Notes: a model not told the origin generated them from the sequence alone. 64,000 nucleotides of DNA from Pelotomaculum sp. PtaB.Bin104 (GCA_002067205.1 MVQL01000245.1:1-64000), one strand, 5' to 3'; shown: positions 14,829-24,512, counted from the stretch's first letter. Made by a program: numbers and translations.

Positions 14829-15884
14829 CTGAACAGATTTGATTTCAACGATGTTTTAAAGCGAGCCGAAGCCGGAGTGGAACTGTCCAAAGAAGATCTC
14901 GCCGTCCTGATCAGTGCGGAGGGGGAGGAGTGCGGCGCCCTTTTCCAACTGGCGGACCAGGTGCGCCAACGTTATTTGGGAGAAGAGGTCCACCTAAGGG
15001 GCATTGTCGAGTTCTCTAACTATTGCAGGAATAATTGTCTGTTTTGCGGTCTACGCCGGAACAATTGGGAATTATCCCGGTACCGGATGGCGCCGGATGA
15101 GATCCTGGAAAGCGCCCACGAAGCAGCTGGTTTAGGCTGCAAAACGATTGTGCTCCAGTCTGGTGAGGACGAATACTACACGGCGGGGATACTGGCTGAA
15201 CTGGTGCACCGGATCAAAAAAGGACTGGATGTAGCCGTAACCCTTTCTGTAGGAGACCGGCCGCGGGCAGACTATGAAACCTTGCGCCAGGCGGGCGCCG
15301 ACCGCTATTTGCTCAAACAGGAAACCTGCGATCCTGTGCTTTTTGGCATGCTGAAGCCGGGCTCCAGCCTGGCGGGGCGAATAGAGAAACTGCGGTGGCT
15401 AGGTGAACTGGGCTTTCAAGTTGGCTCGGGCAATATGGTTGGCCTGCCGGGCCAGACGGTGGAGACCTTAGCCGGGGATATTACCTTAATGCGGGAACTG
15501 AAGGTTGAAATGGCCGGCATCGGGCCTTTCATTCCCAACAGCCAGACTCCGCTGGGCAACTGCCCGGGCGGCACCCTGGAGCTGACATTGAAAACCCTGG
15601 CGGCGGCGCGGCTGGCAATGCGGCTGGTACACCTGCCCGCCACTACTGCGGTTAGGACCATTCACCCGCTGGGTCGGGAGCGGGCCTTAAGAAGCGGGGC
15701 AAATGTAATTATGCCCAATATGACGCCCCTGAAATACCGGACAAATTACCAGCTGTACCCGGGTAAGACTGGACTGGGGGAAACCCCGGAGGAGAGCTAT
15801 GCCACAGCGGTTAAAGCGGTGCACGACGCCGGCCGTAAGGTTGCTAGTGGTTATGGACACTCATTGACCTATGCGAAAAGTTGA
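14829..15884 (+). CDS. hydE: [FeFe]-hydrogenase maturation radical SAM protein HydE
   Basis: Radical SAM enzyme needed to build the diiron subcluster. The [4Fe-4S] motif CRNNCLFC is at residues 66-73; GEDEYYT, LSVGDRP, GNMVGLPGQT and ANVIMPNMTP are typical. The start is unusual: residues 1-16 (LNRFDFNDVLKRAEAG) fit the family N-terminus, but no ATG, GTG or TTG precedes them before the in-frame stop at 14808. The best start is CTG at 14829, ten bases after AGGGGG; the alternative is GTG at 14877, giving a shorter protein. With the CTG start it has 351 residues, the usual size. Confidence 0.9.
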   Translation: MNRFDFNDVLKRAEAGVELSKEDLAVLISAEGEECGALFQLADQVRQRYLGEEVHLRGIVEFSNYCRNNCLFCGLRRNNWELSRYRMAPDEILESAHEAAGLGCKTIVLQSGEDEYYTAGILAELVHRIKKGLDVAVTLSVGDRPRADYETLRQAGADRYLLKQETCDPVLFGMLKPGSSLAGRIEKLRWLGELGFQVGSGNMVGLPGQTVETLAGDITLMRELKVEMAGIGPFIPNSQTPLGNCPGGTLELTLKTLAAARLAMRLVHLPATTAVRTIHPLGRERALRSGANVIMPNMTPLKYRTNYQLYPGKTGLGETPEESYATAVKAVHDAGRKVASGYGHSLTYAKS

Positions 15885-16037
15885 GAAAGAGGCCCGTTTG
15901 ACTTTTTAGGAATTTTGAAGACCAACAAAGTGCGGTTAACCCCAGGATATGGCCAGGCTCTTTGAGAGGAACACACAAAGACTGGCAACCTTAAGAGGAC
16001 TTTTCATTAATATTATAATAATTTGAGGGGTGATCAT

Positions 16038-17444
16038 GTGATCGCGACCAAGGCTGATTTTATTGATGATGCCCAAATATTACACTTATTGGACGATGCT
16101 AAAGCAGCCACCCGGGCGACAGCCGCCGGGATTATTAAAAAAGCGTCAGCCGCACGGGGGCTTAGCCCTGAGGAAGTGGCGGTGCTGCTACAGGTGGAAG
16201 ACTGCGATTTGCTGGAAGACATTTACCGCACCGCCAGCCTGGTCAAAGAAAATATTTATGGCAAGCGGCTGGTCTTTTTCGCGCCCCTTTATATCAGCAA
16301 TTACTGTGTCAACAATTGTGTTTACTGCGGTTACCGGCGGAATAATCAATTCCGGCGCCGCAAGTTGTCCAGGGAGGAAATCATTCAGGAAGTCCAGGTA
16401 TTGGAGAACATGGGCCACAAGCGCCTGGCGCTGGAATGCGGTGAGGATCCGATTAATTGCCCCATTGATTATGTGGTCGAGGCTCTCGAAACAATTTATT
16501 CCGTCAAAGAAAAAAACGGCAGCATCAGGCGTATAAACGTTAATGTCGCTGCCACAACTGTCGAAAATTACCAGCGCCTGAAGCAAGCGGGGATCGGCAC
16601 TTATATTCTATTTCAGGAAACCTACCACCGGCCCACTTATGCCCGGATGCATCCCTCCGGACCAAAATCGGATTACGACTGGCATACCTGTGCCATGGAC
16701 CGGGCGATGGCGGGTGGCATCGATGATGTCGGACTGGGGGTGCTCTTTGGCCTGTATGATTATAAATACGAAGTCATAGCCCTGCTGCTGCACGCCTTGC
16801 ACCTGGAAGCAGTGTTCGGGGTTGGGCCGCATACAATTTCGGTGCCCCGCCTGCGGCCGGCAGCGGGGGTGGACCTGGATAATTTCCCGCACCTGGTGCA
16901 GGATAGCGACTTTAAGAAGTTAATCGCCATCATCAGGCTGGCTGTCCCCTACACCGGCATGCTGATATCGACCAGGGAATGCCCGGAGTTCCGCGACGAG
17001 CTGATTTCCGTGGGTATCTCCCAGCTTAGCGCCGGCTCCAGCACCGGTGTCGGGGGTTACTACCGGGAGCAGACGGGTACAGTTGATGCGGAAGATACTC
17101 CCCAGTTTAAGCTGGAGGACCACCGAAGCCTGGACGAGATGATCACCAGCGTCTGCCGCTCCGGCTACATCCCCAGTTTTTGTACAGCCTGCTACCGGAG
17201 CGGGCGGACCGGGGACCGCTTTATGCCCCTGGCCAAAAGCGGGCAAATTCAAAATGTTTGCCAGCCTAACGCCATCTTGACTTTTAGAGAATATCTTTTG
17301 GATTATGCCCTACCTGAAACCAGGCAGGCCGGAGAGGAGGCTATTGCCAAGCACCTTGCTTACATCGGCAGCCAGTCGGTGTCGGAAGAGGTTAAGCGCA
17401 GGATAGAAAAAATTAACCAGGGGGAAAGGGACCTTTACTACTAA
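16038..17444 (+). CDS. hydG: [FeFe]-hydrogenase maturation radical SAM tyrosine lyase HydG
   Basis: Cleaves tyrosine to give the CO and cyanide ligands of the H-cluster. 468 residues. Radical SAM motif CVNNCVYC at 90-97; a second cluster site near the C-terminus, FCTACYRSGRTGDRFM (about 380-395). Other typical parts are LFGLYDYKYE and the GPHTISVPRL block. GTG at 16038 is preceded by GAGGGGTGATCAT; an upstream in-frame TTG overlaps that site and is unlikely. About 150 bases separate it from hydE. Intact, like hydF and hydE. Confidence 0.93.
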   Translation: MIATKADFIDDAQILHLLDDAKAATRATAAGIIKKASAARGLSPEEVAVLLQVEDCDLLEDIYRTASLVKENIYGKRLVFFAPLYISNYCVNNCVYCGYRRNNQFRRRKLSREEIIQEVQVLENMGHKRLALECGEDPINCPIDYVVEALETIYSVKEKNGSIRRINVNVAATTVENYQRLKQAGIGTYILFQETYHRPTYARMHPSGPKSDYDWHTCAMDRAMAGGIDDVGLGVLFGLYDYKYEVIALLLHALHLEAVFGVGPHTISVPRLRPAAGVDLDNFPHLVQDSDFKKLIAIIRLAVPYTGMLISTRECPEFRDELISVGISQLSAGSSTGVGGYYREQTGTVDAEDTPQFKLEDHRSLDEMITSVCRSGYIPSFCTACYRSGRTGDRFMPLAKSGQIQNVCQPNAILTFREYLLDYALPETRQAGEEAIAKHLAYIGSQSVSEEVKRRIEKINQGERDLYY

Positions 17445-17521
17445 AAGATAAAATTGAAAACTGAAATGTCGACCGTTAAACCCGGAATTCATCAGTGGAA
17501 ATAGTTCTTCACTTCTAACAC

Positions 17522-17554
17522 AAAAAAATAGGCTTCGCCCAGCAGGCGAGGCCT
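17522..17554 (-). terminator. Terminator of spoVT (may act on hydG as well)
   Basis: AGGCTTCGCC pairs with GGCGAGGCCT. On the minus strand the stem is followed by seven Ts, so it ends spoVT transcription. On the plus strand it could slow read-through from hydG. Confidence 0.75.
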
Positions 17555-17582
17555 GATTAATTGCTGGAACAAATCAATCTAA

Positions 17583-18119
17583 TCACGACTCCATCTGTTT
17601 GGCCAGAAAGCCGGCAGCGGTTTCTGCAAGCTTTGTTTCAAGGTTACCCATTTGTACTCCCGGGTCCTTGGTGGTCAGGATCACTGCTCCCACAGCATCT
17701 CCAGCGGCAATAATGGGTGCGATGATCGCTGAGCTGTAGCTTATATCTTCGTCCGCGGTTAAGTAACTGGGTTCGTTTAGGACAACCATTTTTCTTTCAG
17801 TCATTACATTTTCCACAATACTGCCGATTTGCTTGTTCATGAGCTGCTTTTTAGGTGCACCTGCTACAGCAATGATGGTATCCTTGTCCGCAATACAAGA
17901 GATGTGGCCTAGGGTTTCATTTAGAGAATCAGCATATTCTGTAGCAAACTCGCCTAATTCACCTATGGGCGAGTATTTTTTTAAAATAACCTCACCCTCC
18001 CTGTCAGTGAATATTTCCAGGGGATCTCCTTCCCTAATCCGCATCGTCCGCCGGATTTCTTTTGGAATTACTACCCTGCCCAGATCATCTATCCGTCGCA
18101 CGATTCCTGTTGCTTTCAT
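17583..18119 (-). CDS. spoVT: Stage V sporulation protein T
   Basis: Forespore transcription regulator that tunes sigma-G-dependent genes. 178 residues, the usual length. N-terminal AbrB-type swapped-hairpin DNA-binding domain, residues 1-50 (MKATGIVRRIDDLGRVVIPK, EGDPLEIF). The rest is a GAF-like domain (ADKDTIIAVAG, VILTTKDPGV). GGGGGTG precedes the ATG. It is transcribed away from the SbcCD-like operon and ends toward hydG. A core sporulation gene, so it supports the organism as a spore former. Confidence 0.93.
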   Translation of the reverse strand: MKATGIVRRIDDLGRVVIPKEIRRTMRIREGDPLEIFTDREGEVILKKYSPIGELGEFATEYADSLNETLGHISCIADKDTIIAVAGAPKKQLMNKQIGSIVENVMTERKMVVLNEPSYLTADEDISYSSAIIAPIIAAGDAVGAVILTTKDPGVQMGNLETKLAETAAGFLAKQMES

Positions 18120-18502
18120 GTTTTTCTTTCACCCCCTTTTAAATTTATTATACGCAGGAGGAAGATTAATTAATCAGGATAGGAAAAAAATCTTTTATTC
18201 CCCAGCAATGTTGTTCATGATGGATAATCAAAGGATTAACATTTAAAAAACTTAGTATAAATTAAATTATTGTCCAAGCTGGCGGTTGGTAACGGAATAA
18301 TTCGGAGCATTTGCTATTAATAATGCAATATAGACTCAACTGCTGCTTGCGCAAGGTTTTCACTGAAAACAGGGAGGATTGTTTGCTAAGTTATAGAATT
18401 TTTATTCTTATCTCGGCAATAAGAGAATATATTACATATAATGTTAATAATAACCATGCAACACGTAAAGCTGATCACGTTTTATCCGCTGAGGTGGTAA
18501 AA
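18120..18502. other. Divergent intergenic region spoVT / 18503
   Basis: About 380 AT-rich bases that must hold the promoters of spoVT and of the small membrane gene. No specific sigma consensus could be placed with confidence. Confidence 0.4.
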
Positions 18503-18709
18503 TTGGCACAAAAAGAAGACCAATGCAAGGTATATGAGTTCACCCCAAGGAAAGGCCGTAAATTGAAAACGGCAAAATACATATCCCCGGAAAAGATTCA
18601 GTTATTAAAAGAGCGGGAGCAGCGCAAAAAGGACCGGATCAATTTTAATATCGGCATCGGCGTGCTGTTAGTGATTATCGCCGTGCTGACTGCTATTGTG
18701 CTTAGGTGA
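18503..18709 (+). CDS. Small single-pass membrane protein, unknown
   Basis: A 68-residue protein: a charged N-terminal part rich in Lys and Glu (EFTPRKGRKLKTAKYI, then LLKEREQRKKDR) and one C-terminal membrane helix (IGIGVLLVIIAVLTAIVL). TTG at 18503 follows GAGGTGG with good spacing; a longer open frame upstream has no site. It ends about 25 bases before the yhaO-like start, so the three genes probably form one operon. No family recognised. Confidence 0.6.
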   Translation: MAQKEDQCKVYEFTPRKGRKLKTAKYISPEKIQLLKEREQRKKDRINFNIGIGVLLVIIAVLTAIVLR

Positions 18710-18734
18710 ATATAGAAACAGAGGGGGTTGCGTT

Positions 18735-20021
18735 TTGAGCGGTAGCTTTACCTTTGTGCATACCGCCGACCTGCACCTGGACAGCCAGTTCAGGGGCTTT
18801 GAGCTGGCTGGTGCCAACAGAGACAGGGTGCCGGGAAAAGTGCTGCGCCGCTTGAGAAACTGCACTTTTGAGGCCTATGAGCGGATTGTGGACCTGTGTA
18901 TTGAGCAAAGGGCCGACTTTCTGCTGCTGGCTGGAGACATTTACGATGTGGCCGATAAAAGCCTGCGGGCCCAGCTCAAATTCAGGGACGGGCTGGTACG
19001 CCTGGCCGAAGCGGGCATCCAGGCTTTTGTTGTCCACGGCAACCATGACCACTGCGCCGGCTGGCGGGCGGATCTTGAATTTCCCAAAACGGTGCACATT
19101 TTTTCAGACCAGGCAGTAGAGCACCGGCCGGTGTTCCGGGGTGGGCGGGAAATAGCCACCGTCTACGGCATCAGCTACCCCGGGCCGGCTGTGGCCGAAG
19201 ATCTTGCCGGCCGCTTTGAGCGCCGGCCGGGAGCTTCTTATGCGATTGCACTTTTGCACTGTAACGTGGGCCGGATGGCGGGCTATGAAAACTACGCCCC
19301 CTGCAGGCTGAGTGATCTGCTCCGCAAGGGGTTTGATTACTGGGCGCTGGGGCATGTCCACAGCCAGGTGTGGCTCAACCCCTCCGGCCCCGGTGTGGCC
19401 TACCCGGGCTGCCCCCAGGGTCGGCACCACCGGGAAGCCGGCGATAAAGGATGCCTTCTGGTCAAGGTGACGGGGGAAAATGCAGCAATTCAATTTGTGC
19501 CGACAGCGACGGTGAGGTGGGAGACAGTGCGTATTTCCATCGAAGGGGTAAACAGTGACCAGGTGCTGCTGGAAAAGTTGGAGGAGCGCCTGCTTGGCCT
19601 CTGGCAGTCCTTGGATGAAAAGTCGCTGGTGGTGCGGGTGCAGCTGATAGGGCGGGGAGCCCTGTACAAGCACCTGGCCCGGGCTGCCTATCTGGATAAC
19701 CTGCTGGGGGAATTAAGAGGCCGCTTTTCCCTGACCGGGGAAAGCTTTATATGGATCGATTCGATTAGCAATGGGACAAAGGGGGCAGTGGACAAGGCTG
19801 AATTGGCCGCCACCGACACCCTACTGGGCGATCTCTTGAGCATGGCCCAGAGGGCACGAGCTGATCAAAAACTCAAGCAGGAGCTATTGGGGGCGCTGGC
19901 TTCCTTAATAGAACACCCCCGGGCCGGGCGTTACCTAGAGCTGCCTCACGGGGCGGATTTTGACGATTTGCTCGACCGTGCCGAGGAACTGGCTATTGAC
20001 TTGCTCTGGGATGGTGAATAG
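18735..20021 (+). CDS. SbcD/YhaO-like DNA repair metallophosphoesterase
   Basis: Calcineurin-like nuclease subunit that pairs with an SbcC/YhaN-like ATPase to process DNA ends. The five metal-binding blocks are present in order: HTADLHLDS (residue 8 on), LLLAGDIYDVADKS, FVVHGNHD, ALLHCNVG and WALGHVHS. The C-terminal 200 residues are helical and poorly conserved, as in YhaO. 428 residues. TTG at 18735 follows AGAGGGGG. Stop and the next ATG are two bases apart, so the partner is co-translated. Full length. Confidence 0.85.
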   Translation: MSGSFTFVHTADLHLDSQFRGFELAGANRDRVPGKVLRRLRNCTFEAYERIVDLCIEQRADFLLLAGDIYDVADKSLRAQLKFRDGLVRLAEAGIQAFVVHGNHDHCAGWRADLEFPKTVHIFSDQAVEHRPVFRGGREIATVYGISYPGPAVAEDLAGRFERRPGASYAIALLHCNVGRMAGYENYAPCRLSDLLRKGFDYWALGHVHSQVWLNPSGPGVAYPGCPQGRHHREAGDKGCLLVKVTGENAAIQFVPTATVRWETVRISIEGVNSDQVLLEKLEERLLGLWQSLDEKSLVVRVQLIGRGALYKHLARAAYLDNLLGELRGRFSLTGESFIWIDSISNGTKGAVDKAELAATDTLLGDLLSMAQRARADQKLKQELLGALASLIEHPRAGRYLELPHGADFDDLLDRAEELAIDLLWDGE

Positions 20022-20023
20022 CG

Positions 20024-23000
20024 ATGCGACTGGCTGAGCTGTATGTGGACGGTTTTGGCATTCTTTGCGGGCTGCGCCTGGGGCGGGCAGACCTGAGGCA
20101 AGGGTTCACGGTCATTTATGGGATGAATGAGGCCGGTAAGTCTACGCTAATGGCCTTTATCCAGGCTGTGCTTTTTGGCTTCAAGGTGAAGAACGGGTAC
20201 GGGAGTGAGCCTTTACGGGGCGGCCGCCTGGGTGGCTATCTGGTCTTTACCGGCGAGGCAGGGGAAGAGTTCCGGGTCGAGCGGCGGGGCAGGAAGGGGA
20301 AAGTTGTTGTCCGCATGCCGGACGGTACGACAGGCGATGAAACCTTCCTGCAGGAGCGGATATTGAAGAATATAACCCCGCTGGTTTTCCGCAACGTTTT
20401 TGCCCTGGGTATGGACGACCTGCGCCGCGTGGAAGATTTGAGGGCCAGTGAGGTCAGCGCCCACGTGTATGGCGCCGGCACTGGGCTGCGGGCCGGTAGC
20501 CTGAGTGCCGGCCTAAGTCGCCTGCAAGGGGAAATGAATGAGCTGTTCCGGCCGGGCGGGTCCAAGCCGGCGATTAACCAACTGCTGAAAGGGCTGCAGG
20601 AAATCGAGGTGGCGGTGCGCGGCCTGCAGCAGGAGCCAGAGCAGTACCGGCAGCTGAAAAAGGAAGTTGTTTTCCTGCGCGGTGAACGAGAAAAGCTGGA
20701 GGCGGAAAAAAATGAGGCGGAACTGGCGATGCACCGGTTGCAGACGGTAATCAGGGCCAGGGAAAGCTGGGTCTGCCTACAAGAGGCCAGGCAGCGCCTG
20801 ATTGAGCTGCCGGTAATAGAAACTTTCCCGGAATCCGGCACAGAAAGGCTGCAAGCCCTGGAGGAGCAGGTGAGAGAACTTACGCTTACCCGGTCGGAAA
20901 CGGACAAGCAGATAGAGGCTCTCCGGAGCCGTCTGGGTCAATTTAAAATAAACTCTCTTCTGCTTGAACATGCCAGCAACATCAAGTCGCTCGCAGGGGA
21001 GCGGGTCCTGCAGCTGGAAAGGCTGCGTCAGCTGCCTGAATTAGCCATGGAGGTAAAGCATGCTGAAGCAGAATACCAGGAACAGGAGCGCAAATTGGAG
21101 GGTGCCTCTGACTCGAAGCAATTGGAGGCCATAGATACTTCCCTGCCTGCCCGAGAAAGGGCCGATGGTTTTAGGGAGAGGTTTATCGCTGCGGAAGACG
21201 GGTTGAAGAATGCCCAGGAAGAGGTGGCCCGCTTTGAGTTTAGGATCGGGGAGAAGGAAATTGATTTGGCTGCTGCCGGGTCTGCCCTGGCGGCGCACCG
21301 GGTTCCGGCGCCACCGAGGCAGGGGCCGCTTGCTGTGCGTGAAAAGGCACTGGATGTTCTAGATACCGGGTTAAGGCGAATCGCCATGCTCAGAAATAAC
21401 CTGGCGCAGCTACGCACCCGGCTGACGGATCTGGAGCAGCAAAAAGAGGACGCCCAAAGAGAGCTCGGGGCCAAGACCCCCCGCTATCTATCCGGCAGGT
21501 TTTTACTTGTCCTGGCGGTGCTTTTGGTGGTCTTAATTGTCGCAGTGTTTACTGCCGGCAAGACCGCCGGCTTTTTGGCGCTGGCTGCCGGTGCAGCGGT
21601 GCTGGTGCTGGTCGGACAGGCTGCCCGACGCGCGGTCGAGAGTGAAGCAGCACGGGCAAGCCGGCTGGCCGAGTCTTTAAAAAAAATACAGCAACGGGCA
21701 GCAGATACCGCTGTAGATATAGAGAAAATAGCCAGTCAGGAAAAGACACTGGCGAAAGAGCTAGCGGAAGCAGCCTGGCTGGCTTTGGGAAGACCAGAGG
21801 TCCTAGAAGAGGAAATCCCAGACGCCAGGCGGGCGCTGGAGGAAGAAAAAAGAAAATTAGTGCGCACGGCTGAACTCAGGCATACCTGCAGGCAATTAAC
21901 CTCGGTTGTGGAAGGGGAGAAGAAAAAGCTGTCTGCGGCCAGGTCAGCCCTGGGTGAAGCGGAAAGGCGACAGGCCAGTCTGGTTCAGGAGTGGCAGAAC
22001 TGGCTGAAAGAGCAGGGACTACCGGGAAGCCTGACCCCCTCCCTTACGATAACCTTCTATGATACTGTGGAAGAAGCTGTTAGACGCTACCAGGCCTGGG
22101 TAAAGAACATGGTATTGGAAAAAGAGGCGCGCCTTCAAGCTGGAGCTTTTTTAGAGCGGCTAAACCTCTTGCTGGCTAAAACCGGGCAAGGGGTGGCCAC
22201 GCTGGAGACTTCCTGTGACCAGGTAGACCGGCTGGAGGATATTTTGGCGGAGGCCAACCAACTGGCAGGGGAAAAAATACGTCTGCAGGAACAAATCGAA
22301 AGCCTGGTTGTTGAAAGCAGGCGACTTGAGGCTAATCTGCGCGACCTGACAGCCGAGATTAATGCTTTGCTGACCGGGGGAGGCGCGGCCGACCCCGCCG
22401 AATTTCACCGCCGGGCGTCTGTCTACAGGGAGCGCATGAAATTGACCGGAGAAATACAAACTTATGAGCGGGATTTAAAGGTCGTTGCCGGCTCACCTGG
22501 TGAGCTGGTGCTGTTGGAGCAGAGCTTGCAGCAGTCTGAGAGGGCTGAAAATGAGATGGAATTAATCCGAATAACAAACCGGATTGGGGAACTTCAAAGA
22601 AAAATAAATGAGTCAGGGGAAAAAATCGGCCGGCTGGACAGCCGCATTAATCTGCTGGAAAACGGGGAGGATCTCGCTGTCCGGCTGCAGGAAAAAGAGA
22701 TGCTGCTGTCAGCGCTGCAGAGCAGAGTCGGGGAGTGGCAGGTCCGGGCGCTGTGCCTGCGCCTTTTGAACTTGGCTAAAGAGCGCCACGAGCGGGAACG
22801 GCAGCCGGCAGTTTTACAGCGGGCGTCAGCTTACATTAGAAAAATAACCGGCGGGGCCTATATTAGAGTGATGGCCCCGGCCGGCCGGACCGAAATGCTG
22901 GAGGTGGAGTCATCCGGCGGGGTCAGGGTGCCGCTGCCAGGCCTCAGCCGCGGCACAGCGTCACAACTCTACCTGTCGGTGCGCCTGGCCCTGGCCCACC

Positions 23001-23266
23001 AGTACAGTGGGGTCGGACTGCCGGTGATCCTGGACGATATTCTGGTCGACTTTGACCTGGACAGGCTCAGGGGCGCGGTGCGGGTGTTGGGAGATTTTAG
23101 CCGGCGCCGGCAGGTGCTGTTATTTACCTGCCATGAGCACGTTATGGAGGCCATCACCGAGTGCTTGGACGATTTCGGACTGGTCCGGCTGGCGGCAAGC
23201 TCCGTGTGCAAGCAACCACACGATTTTGTGCCACAGCCGGATTACTTAAGCAAAGATTTCAGATAA
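20024..23266 (+). CDS. SbcC/YhaN-like AAA-type ATPase with central membrane segment
   Basis: Large SMC/Rad50-like ATPase, 1080 residues. N-terminal head: Walker A GMNEAGKST (33-41). Long coiled-coil arms follow (Q/E/R/L-rich). C-terminal head: signature PGLSRGTASQLYLSVRLAL and Walker B LPVILDDILVDFD (about 1010), then the H-loop LLFTCHEH. In the middle (about 488-525) are two hydrophobic segments, FLLVLAVLLVVLIVAVF and FLALAAGAAVLVLVG, where Rad50 would have its hook; this agrees with the YhaN family and suggests membrane contact. Works with the preceding nuclease. Confidence 0.85.
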   Translation: MRLAELYVDGFGILCGLRLGRADLRQGFTVIYGMNEAGKSTLMAFIQAVLFGFKVKNGYGSEPLRGGRLGGYLVFTGEAGEEFRVERRGRKGKVVVRMPDGTTGDETFLQERILKNITPLVFRNVFALGMDDLRRVEDLRASEVSAHVYGAGTGLRAGSLSAGLSRLQGEMNELFRPGGSKPAINQLLKGLQEIEVAVRGLQQEPEQYRQLKKEVVFLRGEREKLEAEKNEAELAMHRLQTVIRARESWVCLQEARQRLIELPVIETFPESGTERLQALEEQVRELTLTRSETDKQIEALRSRLGQFKINSLLLEHASNIKSLAGERVLQLERLRQLPELAMEVKHAEAEYQEQERKLEGASDSKQLEAIDTSLPARERADGFRERFIAAEDGLKNAQEEVARFEFRIGEKEIDLAAAGSALAAHRVPAPPRQGPLAVREKALDVLDTGLRRIAMLRNNLAQLRTRLTDLEQQKEDAQRELGAKTPRYLSGRFLLVLAVLLVVLIVAVFTAGKTAGFLALAAGAAVLVLVGQAARRAVESEAARASRLAESLKKIQQRAADTAVDIEKIASQEKTLAKELAEAAWLALGRPEVLEEEIPDARRALEEEKRKLVRTAELRHTCRQLTSVVEGEKKKLSAARSALGEAERRQASLVQEWQNWLKEQGLPGSLTPSLTITFYDTVEEAVRRYQAWVKNMVLEKEARLQAGAFLERLNLLLAKTGQGVATLETSCDQVDRLEDILAEANQLAGEKIRLQEQIESLVVESRRLEANLRDLTAEINALLTGGGAADPAEFHRRASVYRERMKLTGEIQTYERDLKVVAGSPGELVLLEQSLQQSERAENEMELIRITNRIGELQRKINESGEKIGRLDSRINLLENGEDLAVRLQEKEMLLSALQSRVGEWQVRALCLRLLNLAKERHERERQPAVLQRASAYIRKITGGAYIRVMAPAGRTEMLEVESSGGVRVPLPGLSRGTASQLYLSVRLALAHQYSGVGLPVILDDILVDFDLDRLRGAVRVLGDFSRRRQVLLFTCHEHVMEAITECLDDFGLVRLAASSVCKQPHDFVPQPDYLSKDFR

Positions 23267-23363
23267 GTCTATCATGTTGGCCTATTACGGTATATAATTG
23301 GGCTATAATTGGCATATATTTTATATTACGAGAAAAAATATTCAAGAAAATAGGGTGATAAAT

Positions 23364-23927
23364 ATGGTTAAGAAGATTGCTAAAGAACCCTCGACGGTTT
23401 TATTTCCTATTCCCACCGTACTCGTTACCTCCTGTTTGGAGGAAAGAAATCCTAATATAGTAACTATTGCCTGGACCGGGATCATGAATTCAGTGCCGCC
23501 GGTAGTCTATGTCGCAGTTCGCCCGGACAGGTATTCCCACCGGCTGATTAAGGATTCTGGAGAATATGTAATCAATATCCCGACAGTCGCCATGGCCGGG
23601 CAGGTGGATTATTGCGGCATGGTATCCGGTAGAGAGGTTAATAAATTTGAAGAAACCGGTTTTACACCGGTTGCAGCCGACCGGGTCAAGGCGCCTCTGA
23701 TCGCGGAGTGCCCGGTGAACGTGGAGTGCAAGGTTAGACAAGTGCTGGCGCTGGGCAGCCACGATGTCTTTATTGCCAATGTGCTGGCTGTACACTATAA
23801 CGAAGACGTGCTGGATCAAAAAGGCCGTCCTGATATGGATAAAATCAAGCCGTACGGCTACTGCGGCAATGAATACCGCCAAATGGCTGATAAGCTCGGC
23901 TTTTATGGTTATTCAAAAAAAGGATAA
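23364..23927 (+). CDS. Flavin reductase-like FMN-binding protein
   Basis: FMN-binding split-barrel protein, about 187 residues. Proteins of this family reduce or carry flavin; the exact electron acceptor is unknown. Typical parts are VLVTSCLEERNPNIVTIAWTG, PPVVYVAVRPDRYSHRLI and EYVINIPTV in the N-terminal half and CPVNVECKV with HDVFIANVLAVH further on. ATG at 23364 is preceded by GGGTGAT. It is close to the macrodomain gene downstream (about 30 bases), probably co-transcribed. Confidence 0.85.
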   Translation: MVKKIAKEPSTVLFPIPTVLVTSCLEERNPNIVTIAWTGIMNSVPPVVYVAVRPDRYSHRLIKDSGEYVINIPTVAMAGQVDYCGMVSGREVNKFEETGFTPVAADRVKAPLIAECPVNVECKVRQVLALGSHDVFIANVLAVHYNEDVLDQKGRPDMDKIKPYGYCGNEYRQMADKLGFYGYSKKG

Positions 23928-23957
23928 ATTCAATTGTGTACATTTAAGGGGACCAAA

Positions 23958-24512
23958 ATGGATACTTATATCGGCCAAACCCTGTTGAGAATGATCAAGG
24001 GAGATATTACTTCGCAGCCTACCGAGGCAATCGTAAACGCAGCCAATTCCTCCCTACTGGGCGGGGGAGGAGTAGACGGGGCCATCCATCGCGCCGGGGG
24101 GCCGCAGATTCTGGCTGAGTGCATAGAAATTCGCAAAAGACAAGGTGAGTGTCCCACCGGCCAGGCGGTCATCACCAGTGGCGGAAATTTGCCGGCCGTT
24201 TATGTGATTCATACTGTAGGGCCGGTCTGGAAGGGTGGCCAGCATGGCGAGGATGAGTTGCTCGCCAGCGCCTACCGGAACAGCTTAACCCTGGCCAGGA
24301 AGCACGGCATCCGCTCAATCTCTTTTCCTTCGATCAGCACCGGCGCCTACCGGTTCCCGGTTGACCGGGCAGCCCGGAATGCCCTGCAGACGGTTCGGGA
24401 TTACATCAATTCAGGTGCTGACTTTGCTGAGATACGATTTGTCCTGTTTTCGGAGAACGTACTGAAAGAATTTCAGGAGGCTTGGAGTGAGCTGGGAACC
24501 GCTGGATACTAA
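23958..24512 (+). CDS. Macrodomain protein (O-acetyl-ADP-ribose deacetylase type)
   Basis: Hydrolyses O-acetyl-ADP-ribose or removes ADP-ribose from proteins. Macrodomain motifs: GDITSQPTEAIVNAANSSL, GGGGVDGAIHRAGG (the adenine/ribose loop), VIHTVGPVW and SISTGAYRFP. About 184 residues, one domain. ATG at 23958 follows AAGGGG; the longer frame from 23934 has no site. A terminator follows the stop directly. Confidence 0.88.
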   Translation: MDTYIGQTLLRMIKGDITSQPTEAIVNAANSSLLGGGGVDGAIHRAGGPQILAECIEIRKRQGECPTGQAVITSGGNLPAVYVIHTVGPVWKGGQHGEDELLASAYRNSLTLARKHGIRSISFPSISTGAYRFPVDRAARNALQTVRDYINSGADFAEIRFVLFSENVLKEFQEAWSELGTAGY

